Below are positions 1-5,043 of a DNA stretch of 43,431 nt, piece after piece. The notes below the pieces were generated by a model, which had not been told where the DNA came from, did no database searches, and saw only the letters and a program-made list of their open reading frames with translations. Within the stretch, counting starts at the first letter, position 1. Each line of letters opens with the position of its first letter. This stretch comes from Thermococcus sp. (GTDB taxonomy: Archaea > Methanobacteriota_B > Thermococci > Thermococcales > Thermococcaceae): contig NZ_JALSLB010000051.1 in NCBI RefSeq assembly GCF_026988555.1, positions 1-43,431 of the forward strand, written 5' to 3'. A program made the translations under genes and the position numbers.

Positions 1-148
1 TCAGGTAGTTGTAGAGTTCTCGCGTTATCTCGGCCTTGTCTTTTATTCCGAGGGTGACGAGGACGGCGTAGAGTTCTTCCCAGTCCTCCTCCTTGAGGCC
101 GTATTTGCTCAGGAGGTCGATTATTCCTTCAATGTGGGTCTCGCTCAT
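1..148 (-). CDS. small helical protein of the integrated element (3' end outside window)
   Basis: An open frame starts at ATG 148-146 and runs off the left edge; 49 codons are visible. A GGAGGTG ribosome binding site lies just upstream of the start. The visible protein begins MSETHIEGIIDLLSKYGL and is acidic and helical, with a second helix around the WEELYAVLVTLG segment. I recognise no family. It lies on the same strand as the small gene at 195-422, 46 bases away, so the two may be co-transcribed. The good ribosome binding site and amphipathic pattern suggest a real small gene; the function is unknown. Confidence 0.6.
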   Translation of the reverse strand, partial: MSETHIEGIIDLLSKYGLKEEDWEELYAVLVTLGIKDKAEITRELYNYL

Positions 149-194
149 TCTTCACACCTCCGTCTCGCGGTTGAAAGAAAAGAAAGGGTCACCC

Positions 195-422
195 TCACCG
201 CCTCCCGACGAGGTGGGTGAGGTCTTCAACGTGGAGTTTGGTGCTGACGATTGCATCAACCAGTTCGGTCGTGTCTTGGGGTGCTCTGGCGTGTATGACT
301 GCCACGGGTTTGCCTTCTTCGTTGACTATTTCGACGCCGAGGAGGTCGCCGAGCTCGTAGATGGCACTGAAGTCGTAAATCTCGACCTCTAACACCCTTG
401 CCACCTGGAACTTCATCACCAT
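195..422 (-). CDS. hypothetical 75-residue protein of the integrated element
   Basis: The start is ATG 422-420, preceded by AGGTG at six bases, with a TATA-like TTTTTATGC just upstream; a second in-frame ATG lies two codons in. A longer frame reaching to 887 exists but is antisense to two AbrB genes, so it is not used. The product is a compact alpha/beta protein containing VARVLEVEIYDFSAIYELG and ending in LVGRR. I recognise no family. It is divergent from the AbrB pair at 549-881, and its promoter overlaps a run of 9-base repeats (439-474), which suggests control by one of those regulators (inference). Confidence 0.6.
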   Translation of the reverse strand: MVMKFQVARVLEVEIYDFSAIYELGDLLGVEIVNEEGKPVAVIHARAPQDTTELVDAIVSTKLHVEDLTHLVGRR

Positions 423-438
423 AGGCTTCACCTTTTTA

Positions 439-474
439 TGCAAATCCTGCAAATCATGCAGATATTGCAATTCC
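439..474. promoter_or_regulatory. four tandem 9-base repeats, candidate operator
   Basis: Four head-to-tail copies start at 439, 448, 457 and 466: TGCAAATCC, TGCAAATCA, TGCAGATAT, TGCAATTCC. They overlap the TATA-like element of the minus gene at 195-422 and lie upstream of the TATA of the AbrB pair. A further TGCAATATG is at 526. The arrangement fits cooperative binding of a small dimeric regulator; the adjacent AbrB proteins are the obvious candidates (inference). Confidence 0.5.
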
Positions 475-502
475 TGATATTTAAGGTTTTCCTCTATCAG
501 CA

Positions 503-518
503 GAAAAGGCTTATATAT
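503..518 (+). promoter_or_regulatory. BRE/TATA promoter of the AbrB pair
   Basis: GAAAAGG followed by TTATATAT lies about 33 bases before the ATG at 549, the right distance for a short-leader archaeal transcript. Confidence 0.55.
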
Positions 519-548
519 CACAATGTGCAATATGTGTCGGTGGTGGGA

Positions 549-713
549 ATGTCGAAGTTCGAGAAGATTACTGAAGATATCGAGTTCATTGCCAAGGTCG
601 ATAAGCAGGGGAGAATCCTGATCCCTCTGGACATTAGGCGAATGCTGGACATTACTGGTGGGGACACCTACGTAAAGGTGAAACTCGTCGGAATGATGAA
701 GAAGGAGGACTGA
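549..713 (+). CDS. AbrB/SpoVT-type DNA-binding protein (first of a tandem pair)
   Basis: This is a 54-residue swapped-hairpin AbrB domain. The diagnostic core is AKVDKQGRILIPLDIRRMLD followed by GDTYVKVKLVG. The start ATG 549 is chosen because GGTGGTG precedes it and because the frame upstream (from 438) translates promoter and repeat sequence. AbrB-family proteins bind DNA as dimers and often act as antitoxins or autoregulators. It ends six bases before a paralog at 720, so the two form an operon. No toxin-like partner is evident beside it. It may bind the tandem repeats at 439-474 (inference). Confidence 0.8.
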   Translation: MSKFEKITEDIEFIAKVDKQGRILIPLDIRRMLDITGGDTYVKVKLVGMMKKED

Positions 714-719
714 GTTCTC

Positions 720-881
720 ATGCCAAAGTTTCGTAAGTTTGAGGAGGCTGATTGGATTGCTCGGATTGACGTTAAGGGGAGGATTATTGTACCGAGTGAG
801 CTTAGAGACCTGTTTAAGCTCAAGCCGGGCGACTATGTGAAAGTCCGCCTCGTTGGGGTCATTGAACCCGATGAGGAATGA
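720..881 (+). CDS. AbrB/SpoVT-type DNA-binding protein (second of a tandem pair)
   Basis: This is a 53-residue protein. It starts at ATG 720 with GGAGG 11-15 bases upstream and ends at TGA 879-881. The core IARIDVKGRIIVPSELRDLF, then PGDYVKVRLVG, aligns along its length with the preceding gene, so the two arose by tandem duplication or work as a heterodimer (inference). It has more acidic residues at the C-terminus (EPDEE). It is convergent with the minus operon ending at 892. Confidence 0.75.
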   Translation: MPKFRKFEEADWIARIDVKGRIIVPSELRDLFKLKPGDYVKVRLVGVIEPDEE

Positions 882-891
882 GGTCATTTTC

Positions 892-987
892 TCACCTCTT
901 CTTCGTCTCCTCCCTGAGGAGCAGGCCGATTGGCAGGCTCAGGATTGCTCCGAACAGGAAGCCGAGGAGGAACAGGACGGGATCCAT
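892..987 (-). CDS. 31-residue single-pass membrane protein, last gene of the small-gene operon
   Basis: ATG 987-985 is preceded by GGAGGCGGTGAG; the stop is 892-894. The protein begins MDPVLFLLGFLFGAILSLP and continues with a leucine-rich stretch to the charged tail REETKKR, so it has one predicted transmembrane helix with a basic C-terminus. It begins 6 bases after the nuclease-like gene (994-1515). Tiny membrane proteins at the end of viral operons can be holin-like, coat-associated or membrane anchors for a neighbour; the sequence does not decide between these. Confidence 0.6.
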   Translation of the reverse strand: MDPVLFLLGFLFGAILSLPIGLLLREETKKR

Positions 988-993
988 CTCCGC

Positions 994-1515
994 TCACCGC
1001 CTCCCCAGCAATTCTTTCCTGATGAAGTGCTCGACCATGCCGTATGATGAGAACCGTTGAGCCTTCTCCAGTGGAAGGAGAACCACCTTCCGGCCGTCGG
1101 TGAGCTCTCGCCTCACGGCGAGGCCTTTCTCGACCCGCCAGACGAGCCATTTTACTTTAGTCTTGACTATGTAGTAGGCCGGCACGCCGAGGTAGAAGGC
1201 GAGGTCTTCGAGGAACGTGTACTGCGGCTCATCAAAGATGGCGTAGCCGTCGTCCTCGCCGAGCTGGTACCTGCTTTTAACCTCAAGGAGAGCTAAGGGA
1301 ATGCCGTTCTTGAAGTCCCAGAGGATCAGGTCGATGTCGAAGAGGCCTATCCTTGTTACCCCGTGCTTCCTCTTGACCTCCTCGAGGAGGTCGGAGAATT
1401 CTTCATGAGCGTCAAAGCCGTGGAGCTGGTTGATGATGGCCGAGAGGGTTCTCCTCCTCACGCGCCGGAGCTCCTGGCTGGTTGTGATGAGGTTCCTGCG
1501 GTCGCCTTCGGTCAT
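994..1515 (-). CDS. PD-(D/E)XK nuclease-like protein
   Basis: This 173-residue protein has a core that reads GLFDIDLILWDFKNG then LALLEVKSRY. The spaced D...E-V-K pattern across two strands is the catalytic signature of the PD-(D/E)XK nuclease fold (restriction enzymes, Holliday-junction resolvases, Cas4/RecB-like). A helical N-terminus with many arginines (ELRRVRRRTL) precedes it, and a strand-rich tail with WLVWRVEKG follows. The start ATG overlaps the stop of the upstream gene by four bases (ATGA), so translation is coupled. In a mobile element the likely roles are DNA processing, repair or host-DNA attack. The family call comes from the motif only. Confidence 0.6.
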   Translation of the reverse strand: MTEGDRRNLITTSQELRRVRRRTLSAIINQLHGFDAHEEFSDLLEEVKRKHGVTRIGLFDIDLILWDFKNGIPLALLEVKSRYQLGEDDGYAIFDEPQYTFLEDLAFYLGVPAYYIVKTKVKWLVWRVEKGLAVRRELTDGRKVVLLPLEKAQRFSSYGMVEHFIRKELLGRR

Positions 1516-1796
1516 GATGAATCACCTTGAGAGTCGAAGATTTCTTCGTCAGGGACCTCGTCGAAATAATTTTCACTCCCTGGAGCCGAAAGTTCCTTCG
1601 ACTCCTGGCTGAGCCATTTCAGAAACTCAATGATGGCGTCTCCCTTCGCTTTGCTAATTTCGAATGTCCTGTTTTCGCTCCCATAGTTCAGGTGAACTTC
1701 ATATCTGTGGGTTTTTGAGTTGTAGTAAAATGAGATCCTCTCAATGTTTTTCGGATCGATTTCAAATCCGTGCCAGCCAGCAGAAACGTAAATCAT
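1512..1796 (-). CDS. hypothetical 94-residue protein, strand-rich
   Basis: The start ATG 1796 follows a strong AAAGGAGGTGG. The N-terminal 60 residues alternate strands (IERISFYYN, YEVHLNYG, RTFEIS) and end in a helix (AIIEFLKWLSQ). The last 30 residues are acidic and probably unstructured. The layout (antiparallel sheet plus one helix) resembles the product of 2515-2808 in general shape, so they may be distant relatives, but I cannot show it. It overlaps the nuclease-like gene by four bases. Confidence 0.6.
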   Translation of the reverse strand: MIYVSAGWHGFEIDPKNIERISFYYNSKTHRYEVHLNYGSENRTFEISKAKGDAIIEFLKWLSQESKELSAPGSENYFDEVPDEEIFDSQGDSS

Positions 1797-1809
1797 CGTG
1801 CCACCTCCT

Positions 1810-2019
1810 TTAACTGAGCACGATTCCCTCCGGGAAGGCTCTCCTGACCAGAGCCAGGGAGCTGGCCGGCACGTGGAGGACGAGTTTTATCGTCTTGTCC
1901 TCGAGCTGGATGTTAGCGACCTCGACCGGGATCAGGGTCCTGAGCTCTTCCACTTTTTCCAGAGCCAGGCTGAGATCCTTGAGCTTCTCCAGTTTGAAGT
2001 ATGAGATTAGAAGCGGCAT
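1810..2019 (-). CDS. hypothetical 69-residue protein
   Basis: I chose ATG 2019-2017 over the GTG at 2028 because GGGGTG sits six bases before the ATG. The protein starts MPLLISYFKLEKLKDLSLAL and continues as helix-strand-helix (TIKLVLHVPASSLALVRRAF). No family is recognised. It lies five bases downstream of the preceding operon gene and 13 bases before the next, so it is part of the same transcript. Confidence 0.55.
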   Translation of the reverse strand: MPLLISYFKLEKLKDLSLALEKVEELRTLIPVEVANIQLEDKTIKLVLHVPASSLALVRRAFPEGIVLS

Positions 2020-2024
2020 TGGTT

Positions 2025-2324
2025 TCACCCCTTTATCACCGCGTCGAGGGTTTTCTGTGTCGATGGCTTCTTCATGTAAGCTCTCAGTTCGTTTCTGAGG
2101 TCTTCACCGCGGAGGACGGGGAAAAGGCTCACTTCAGCGTTTTCTATGAGTCCCTGATGGTAGGCAAAGCTTAGTTCAATGACTTTTATCCTTGTTCCGG
2201 GCTGGAGTTCGCCTTTTTCCACCCTTGTGGTGTTCCAGAGGAAGAAGGTGACGACGGCTTCCTCAAAGTTTCTGTCGAGGAGGAGGTATTCTTCATCACC
2301 GACAACAGCGTAGAATTTTTTCAT
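2025..2324 (-). CDS. hypothetical 99-residue protein
   Basis: The start ATG 2324 has GGGAGGCTGGG upstream. It also overlaps the stop of the gene at 2321-2518 as ATGA. A longer frame to 2525 is antisense-like in composition and is discarded. The protein begins MKKFYAVVGDEEYLLLDRNF and continues with strands and short helices, ending in a basic KKPSTQKTLDAVIKG tail. No family is recognised; it may be a small alpha/beta DNA- or protein-binding module. Confidence 0.6.
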   Translation of the reverse strand: MKKFYAVVGDEEYLLLDRNFEEAVVTFFLWNTTRVEKGELQPGTRIKVIELSFAYHQGLIENAEVSLFPVLRGEDLRNELRAYMKKPSTQKTLDAVIKG

Positions 2325-2518
2325 TTTCCCAGCCTCCCGTAGTACCTGCGGACTGAAAAACGGGAAAAAGGAAAACTCCGCCTGACCATTAGCCTTACCC
2401 GCTCCTCGGCCTTCTCCCGCGTCTTCTCGAAGATGATGAATTCGAGGGGTTCCTCGCCGGGTGGGATTATGGTCACGCGCCAAGGTTTCATGATGGGAGG
2501 ACGGCCTCGCTTGGTCAT
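2321..2518 (-). CDS. hypothetical 65-residue basic protein
   Basis: Its ATG overlaps the stop of the upstream gene (2515-2808), and its stop overlaps the next ATG, giving two consecutive ATGA couplings. The protein is very basic: MTKRGRPP at the start, and RRSFPFSRFSVRRYYGRLGK at the end. A central EKAEERVRLMVRR helix follows a strand. The charge suggests nucleic-acid binding, but no family is recognised. Confidence 0.6.
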   Translation of the reverse strand: MTKRGRPPIMKPWRVTIIPPGEEPLEFIIFEKTREKAEERVRLMVRRSFPFSRFSVRRYYGRLGK

Positions 2519-2808
2519 TCTCCACCCTCCTCGCTCAGGAGTTTCAGCCTGCCTTTCCAGGATCGAACCTTGCCGTCCCTGATGTAGATCCAGCCGAGGT
2601 CCTTTGCAATGGGAAGGGTGTTTATCAGCTTCTCGAACTCCTCAAGGCCGTCGATTCCCTCCTCCCACGGCTGGTTTGGGTCGTCCACCGTCCAGATTTT
2701 GATGAGGTCCTCACCGAGTTCTGTGTCAAGGTGGATGGCGGAAACGTTGTTGAGGTTGTAGAGGTTGACGGTCCCGCTCTTCGAGTCCTCAATAACGAGC
2801 CAGCTCAT
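2515..2808 (-). CDS. hypothetical 97-residue acidic protein
   Basis: The start ATG 2808 follows AAAGGAGGG. The N-terminal strands (SWLVIEDSKSGTVNLYNLNN, then IKIWTVDD) are followed by a helix (EFEKLINTL) and a final strand pair (WIYIRDGKVRSWKGRLKLL). The pattern resembles small PH-like or split-barrel folds. No catalytic motif is visible. It overlaps the following gene by four bases and lies three bases after the upstream gene. Confidence 0.6.
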   Translation of the reverse strand: MSWLVIEDSKSGTVNLYNLNNVSAIHLDTELGEDLIKIWTVDDPNQPWEEGIDGLEEFEKLINTLPIAKDLGWIYIRDGKVRSWKGRLKLLSEEGGE

Positions 2809-2811
2809 GCA

Positions 2812-2985
2812 TCATCCCTCCTTTGAGATGGGGTTTGAACGAATGAAAAGTTCGATGTGGCTCTCACTCCAGTCTCTAAGCCGTCTCGCAATTTCTGGTG
2901 GATAACCAAGTTCTCTTAGCTTCCTGTAGATTTCTCTCCCCTCTTCTTTGCTCCTCATTTCCTTGTACCAGATCGTGGCCATCAT
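2812..2985 (-). CDS. hypothetical 57-residue helical protein
   Basis: The start is an ATGATG at 2985-2980 overlapping the stop of the upstream gene, with GGTGG upstream; the stop is at 2812-2814. The protein begins MMATIWYKEMRSKEEGREIY and then has KLRELGYPPEIARRLRDWS, a two-helix arrangement with a possible turn at GYPP. It could be a small DNA-binding or adaptor protein, but no family is recognised. Confidence 0.55.
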   Translation of the reverse strand: MMATIWYKEMRSKEEGREIYRKLRELGYPPEIARRLRDWSESHIELFIRSNPISKEG

Positions 2986-3170
2986 CTCACCACCCTTGTT
3001 CTGTGTTTGTTCCTTATAGGGACTGAACCAGAAATCTGGAGAATTCGGGAGAATTCTTCAGGTGGCACAAGCATTGCTCCCTCGTCCAGCACCCAGTCGG
3101 CTTCTCTGAGCTTTTTCAAAGCCTCCCGCAGGGGGAGTTTGCGGAGGTCGTAGATGGACACTACCTTCAT
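2982..3170 (-). CDS. hypothetical 62-residue protein, first gene of the small-gene operon
   Basis: ATG 3170-3168 follows GGTGATC, and a TATA-like element (3204-3211) lies at promoter distance, so this is the promoter-proximal gene of the nine-gene operon 892-3170. The sequence MKVVSIYDLRKLPLREALKK then EADWVLDEGAMLVPPEEFSR resembles the short antitoxin-like proteins that pair with AbrB or PIN modules, but this is only a general likeness. The C-terminus is basic (RNKHRTRVVR). Confidence 0.55.
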   Translation of the reverse strand: MKVVSIYDLRKLPLREALKKLREADWVLDEGAMLVPPEEFSRILQISGSVPIRNKHRTRVVR

Positions 3171-3188
3171 GGCGGATCACCGTACTAA

Positions 3189-3274
3189 GATACCATAGTG
3201 GTACTTAAATACCTATCTTCAAGAAAAAGGTAGTATTATTGTCAAAATCTATGCTTATTCAACGGTTTGGTATC
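3189..3274. promoter_or_regulatory. divergent promoter region with inverted GATACCA/TGGTATC sites
   Basis: The minus TATA (3204-3211) drives the operon 892-3170. Just downstream of it lies TACCA-TAG-TGGTA (3191-3203), a 5-base-arm inverted repeat. GATACCA (3189-3195) recurs in inverted form as TGGTATC (3268-3274), upstream of the plus TATA at 3289-3297. One regulator could therefore control both directions; the AbrB protein at 3328 is the candidate (inference). Confidence 0.45.
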
Positions 3275-3327
3275 AAAATGGCAAAAGGCATAAATAGAAT
3301 GTTGAATCACAAAATATGGTGGTGGCT

Positions 3328-3537
3328 ATGGCGGAAGACATTACGCGTATTGAGTTAGAACACCCTATCCCTCTCGTGGTCAAGGTTATAAGTAATGGCC
3401 GTATCAGCATACCGAGAGATATAAGGGAGTTGCTTGAGGTTGAAGAAGGCGATTATTTGGTATTGGAAATAAGAGGAGTCGTCAAGACGGTAAATCATGA
3501 TGTCAAGAAAATCGTGGCGGATACGGCTAAGTCGTGA
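3328..3537 (+). CDS. AbrB/SpoVT-type DNA-binding protein
   Basis: This is a 69-residue protein. ATG 3328 is preferred to 3316 because GGTGGTGG precedes it by two bases and the TATA CATAAATAG lies about 30 bases upstream. The core is VVKVISNGRISIPRDIRELL then EEGDYLVLEIRG, the AbrB swapped-hairpin signature. It differs from the pair at 549-881 by a longer C-terminal tail (VKTVNHDVKKIVADTAKS). It is divergent from the nine-gene operon and is a plausible regulator of it. Confidence 0.75.
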   Translation: MAEDITRIELEHPIPLVVKVISNGRISIPRDIRELLEVEEGDYLVLEIRGVVKTVNHDVKKIVADTAKS

Positions 3538-3556
3538 TTTTCTTTTTTAGTCGGGT
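3538..3556 (+). terminator. T-rich terminator after the AbrB gene
   Basis: The stretch after the stop reads TTTTCTTTTTTAG and is followed by more T runs at 3566-3574. Archaeal RNA polymerase terminates on such oligo-T tracts without needing a hairpin. Confidence 0.5.
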
Positions 3557-3636
3557 TTGGTTTGTTTTTTGCGTTGTTCTTCCTGCAATAATTTTTCAAA
3601 TTAGGAACATTTTTAATGTCCTCTTGCGAGGTGTTT

Positions 3637-4377
3637 ATGATGGTAGGGGTGACTATCTCCAAAAGAACAACTTCAATCGCGGTACTGAATTTTATGGAGA
3701 TAATCAGGAAATTAATTGGTGCTCTTCCAGCTACTGAGTTAATTGAAGATCTAGAGGTCCTCAGGATAGATGTTGACTCTGTTAGATCTCTCTTGAGCCA
3801 GATTCAGCAGAAACTTGAGAGGATTCCTCCTGAAGAGTTATTGAACAAGTTCTTAAGTGTGGTTCCTGATACTGCGAGTGAGGAAAGTTATAATGAGACC
3901 ATTGAAAAGCTTGAGAGAGTGTACAAAGAACTGTTTCCGGTGGAGATTTCAATGATGGAGAGGTTTAGGGAATCCTCCACACCAGAGGTTAAGAAGCAGG
4001 TTTGGAACGAAGTTTACAGACCTATTGCTGTTAATCTTGCAGAGAGTTTTGCCGAGGAGAGTGCCAAGCTCTGGGATTATGCGTTTGATAATGAAGGCCT
4101 ATCTGATGAAGAGATTGAGAAACTTGATTTAGTTAATAGCTGGCTGTTTCTACTTACCAAGGTTTTTGCGATTTCATCTCGGATGGAAGACAGTGAGAAA
4201 GCTGTTGAGTTGTCGAGATTTGGTGTTATTCTGTATCTTAGAGGAGTTAAAATTTTCAGGGAGCCTAATTTGAATGTGAATGAAGCTAAGGAAATGCTGA
4301 AACAGGATTTTAAGCTTATAGTCAGGAAAATTACGGCAGGCGTCGAGTTGAAGCCGTTCAATAGGAAAGGCTTTTAG
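3637..4377 (+). CDS. AT-rich hypothetical helical protein
   Basis: The frame is open from 3616, but ATG 3637 follows GAGGTGTTT and lies about 26 bases after the TATA-like CATTTTTAA, so a short-leader start there (or at the adjacent ATG 3640) is likely. The product is about 246 residues, mostly helical, with heptad-like stretches (LLSQIQQKLERIPPEELLNK, YNETIEKLERVYKELF). It has no signal peptide or catalytic motif. Its base composition is visibly more AT-rich than the genes around it, pointing to separate origin. No family is recognised. It stands alone, just upstream of the integrase fragment. Confidence 0.65.
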   Translation: MMVGVTISKRTTSIAVLNFMEIIRKLIGALPATELIEDLEVLRIDVDSVRSLLSQIQQKLERIPPEELLNKFLSVVPDTASEESYNETIEKLERVYKELFPVEISMMERFRESSTPEVKKQVWNEVYRPIAVNLAESFAEESAKLWDYAFDNEGLSDEEIEKLDLVNSWLFLLTKVFAISSRMEDSEKAVELSRFGVILYLRGVKIFREPNLNVNEAKEMLKQDFKLIVRKITAGVELKPFNRKGF

Positions 4378-4380
4378 CCT

Positions 4381-4393
4381 AAAAATTTATAAA
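4381..4393 (+). promoter_or_regulatory. TATA promoter of the integrase fragment
   Basis: AAAAATTTATAAAG lies 21-33 bases before ATG 4414, which would give a leaderless or very short-leader transcript. This supports ATG 4414 over the in-frame TTG at 4399. Confidence 0.5.
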
Positions 4394-4413
4394 GTTCATT
4401 GGGGGTTTTCGTC

Positions 4414-5043
4414 ATGGTAAAATCGGGTGGAGTGTCCGGACACTCCAATGTGAAGGCGGAGGAGCAGGTCGGAGCGCGGCGGCGGAAGGCCAGGAAGCGC
4501 CTTTCCCCGCGTCTGCACATCACGCTACCGCCAGAGGTCTACAGGAAGGCCAAGGAGCGCTGGGATAACGTGAGCCGAGTGGTGGCTAGCCTGCTTGAAG
4601 TGGCTTTGTCTGAGGATTTGACGGTCGAGGAGGTCGTGACGGCGGTAACGCTCCTTAGGAGCGGCGCTTTGGTGGTAAATCCTCCTGCATATGCGGGGGT
4701 TGCCGAGCCTGGTCAAAGGCGGTGGACTCAAGATCCACTCCCGCAGGGGTTCCGGGGTTCAAATCCCCGCCCCCGCACCAGAGCCCTTTGCTGGAAAGCA
4801 AAGTCGAAACTTTTTAAACCCTTCCAGCAGGGGGTAAGCCAGCCTGAGTTGTACTTGGACTCCGGCTACGACTCCTCGTCGATGATCCGTCTCATCCACG
4901 TCCCCCGGAGGAACCATGCCAGGGCCACCAGTGCTGCTATGAAGTTGCTCATACCCATTCCGAAGAAAACTCCTCTGCTCGTGAATCCGAAGAGTCTCGC
5001 AAGGGGCACTGTGATACCGAGTACCGTCACCGCCCCAACGTAG
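4414..5043 (+). CDS. probable int(N) fragment of an SSV-type integrase, with RHH-like N-terminus, fused through tRNA-Leu
   Basis: Residues about 33-66 (LHITLPPEVYRKAKERW then VSRVVASLLEVAL) look like a ribbon-helix-helix domain, with a basic leader (RRRKARKR). From residue 94 the frame runs straight through the tRNA-Leu gene at 4693 and on into sequence antisense to the MATE gene. In SSV-type elements the attachment site lies inside the integrase gene, so integration splits it and leaves int(N) ending in the tRNA. The part after about 4780 would then be chromosomal read-through, not native protein. No catalytic Arg/Tyr residues are present, as expected for the N-terminal part. The alternative is a stand-alone RHH regulator beside a tRNA. 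The C-terminal half with the catalytic tyrosine should lie left of the window. Confidence 0.6.
   Translation: MVKSGGVSGHSNVKAEEQVGARRRKARKRLSPRLHITLPPEVYRKAKERWDNVSRVVASLLEVALSEDLTVEEVVTAVTLLRSGALVVNPPAYAGVAEPGQRRWTQDPLPQGFRGSNPRPRTRALCWKAKSKLFKPFQQGVSQPELYLDSGYDSSSMIRLIHVPRRNHARATSAAMKLLIPIPKKTPLLVNPKSLARGTVIPSTVTAPT
4428..4447. promoter_or_regulatory. 20-base perfect palindrome at the start of the int(N) gene
   Basis: TGGAGTGTCCGGACACTCCA is its own reverse complement over all 20 bases. It lies at codons 5-12 of the frame starting at 4414, right after the transcription start expected from the TATA at 4381. RHH proteins bind palindromes, so autorepression by the encoded RHH-like domain is the simplest idea (inference). 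Confidence 0.6.
4693..4780 (+). tRNA. tRNA-Leu (anticodon CAA), CCA encoded
   Basis: The acceptor GCGGGGG pairs with CCCCCGC (4770-4776), followed by discriminator A 4777 and an encoded CCA. The anticodon stem GTGGA/TCCAC encloses CTCAAGA, giving anticodon CAA. The T arm is CGGGG-TTCAAAT-CCCCG, and the long variable arm is typical of class II tRNA-Leu. No clear TATA element lies at the usual distance upstream; instead the upstream sequence is the coding sequence of the int(N)-like frame. This fits an attachment-site copy, with the promoter-bearing copy at the other end of the element. Confidence 0.9.
4786..4815 (+). terminator. hairpin and T-run after tRNA-Leu
   Basis: CTTTGCT (4786-4792), loop GGAA, AGCAAAG (4797-4803) forms a perfect 7-base stem. 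It is followed by a five-T run (4811-4815). It sits immediately after the tRNA and before the convergent MATE gene end, so it probably ends tRNA transcription. Confidence 0.5.

Noticed and set aside
423-887. N-terminal extension of the minus frame at 195-422
   Set aside because: It reads antisense through two AbrB genes and the repeat region; a good ribosome binding site is at 422.
4803-4819. GTCGAAACTTTTTAAACC as a plus-strand promoter
   Set aside because: It looks like BRE/TATA, but there is no gene downstream on that strand; the T-run more simply ends tRNA-Leu transcription.
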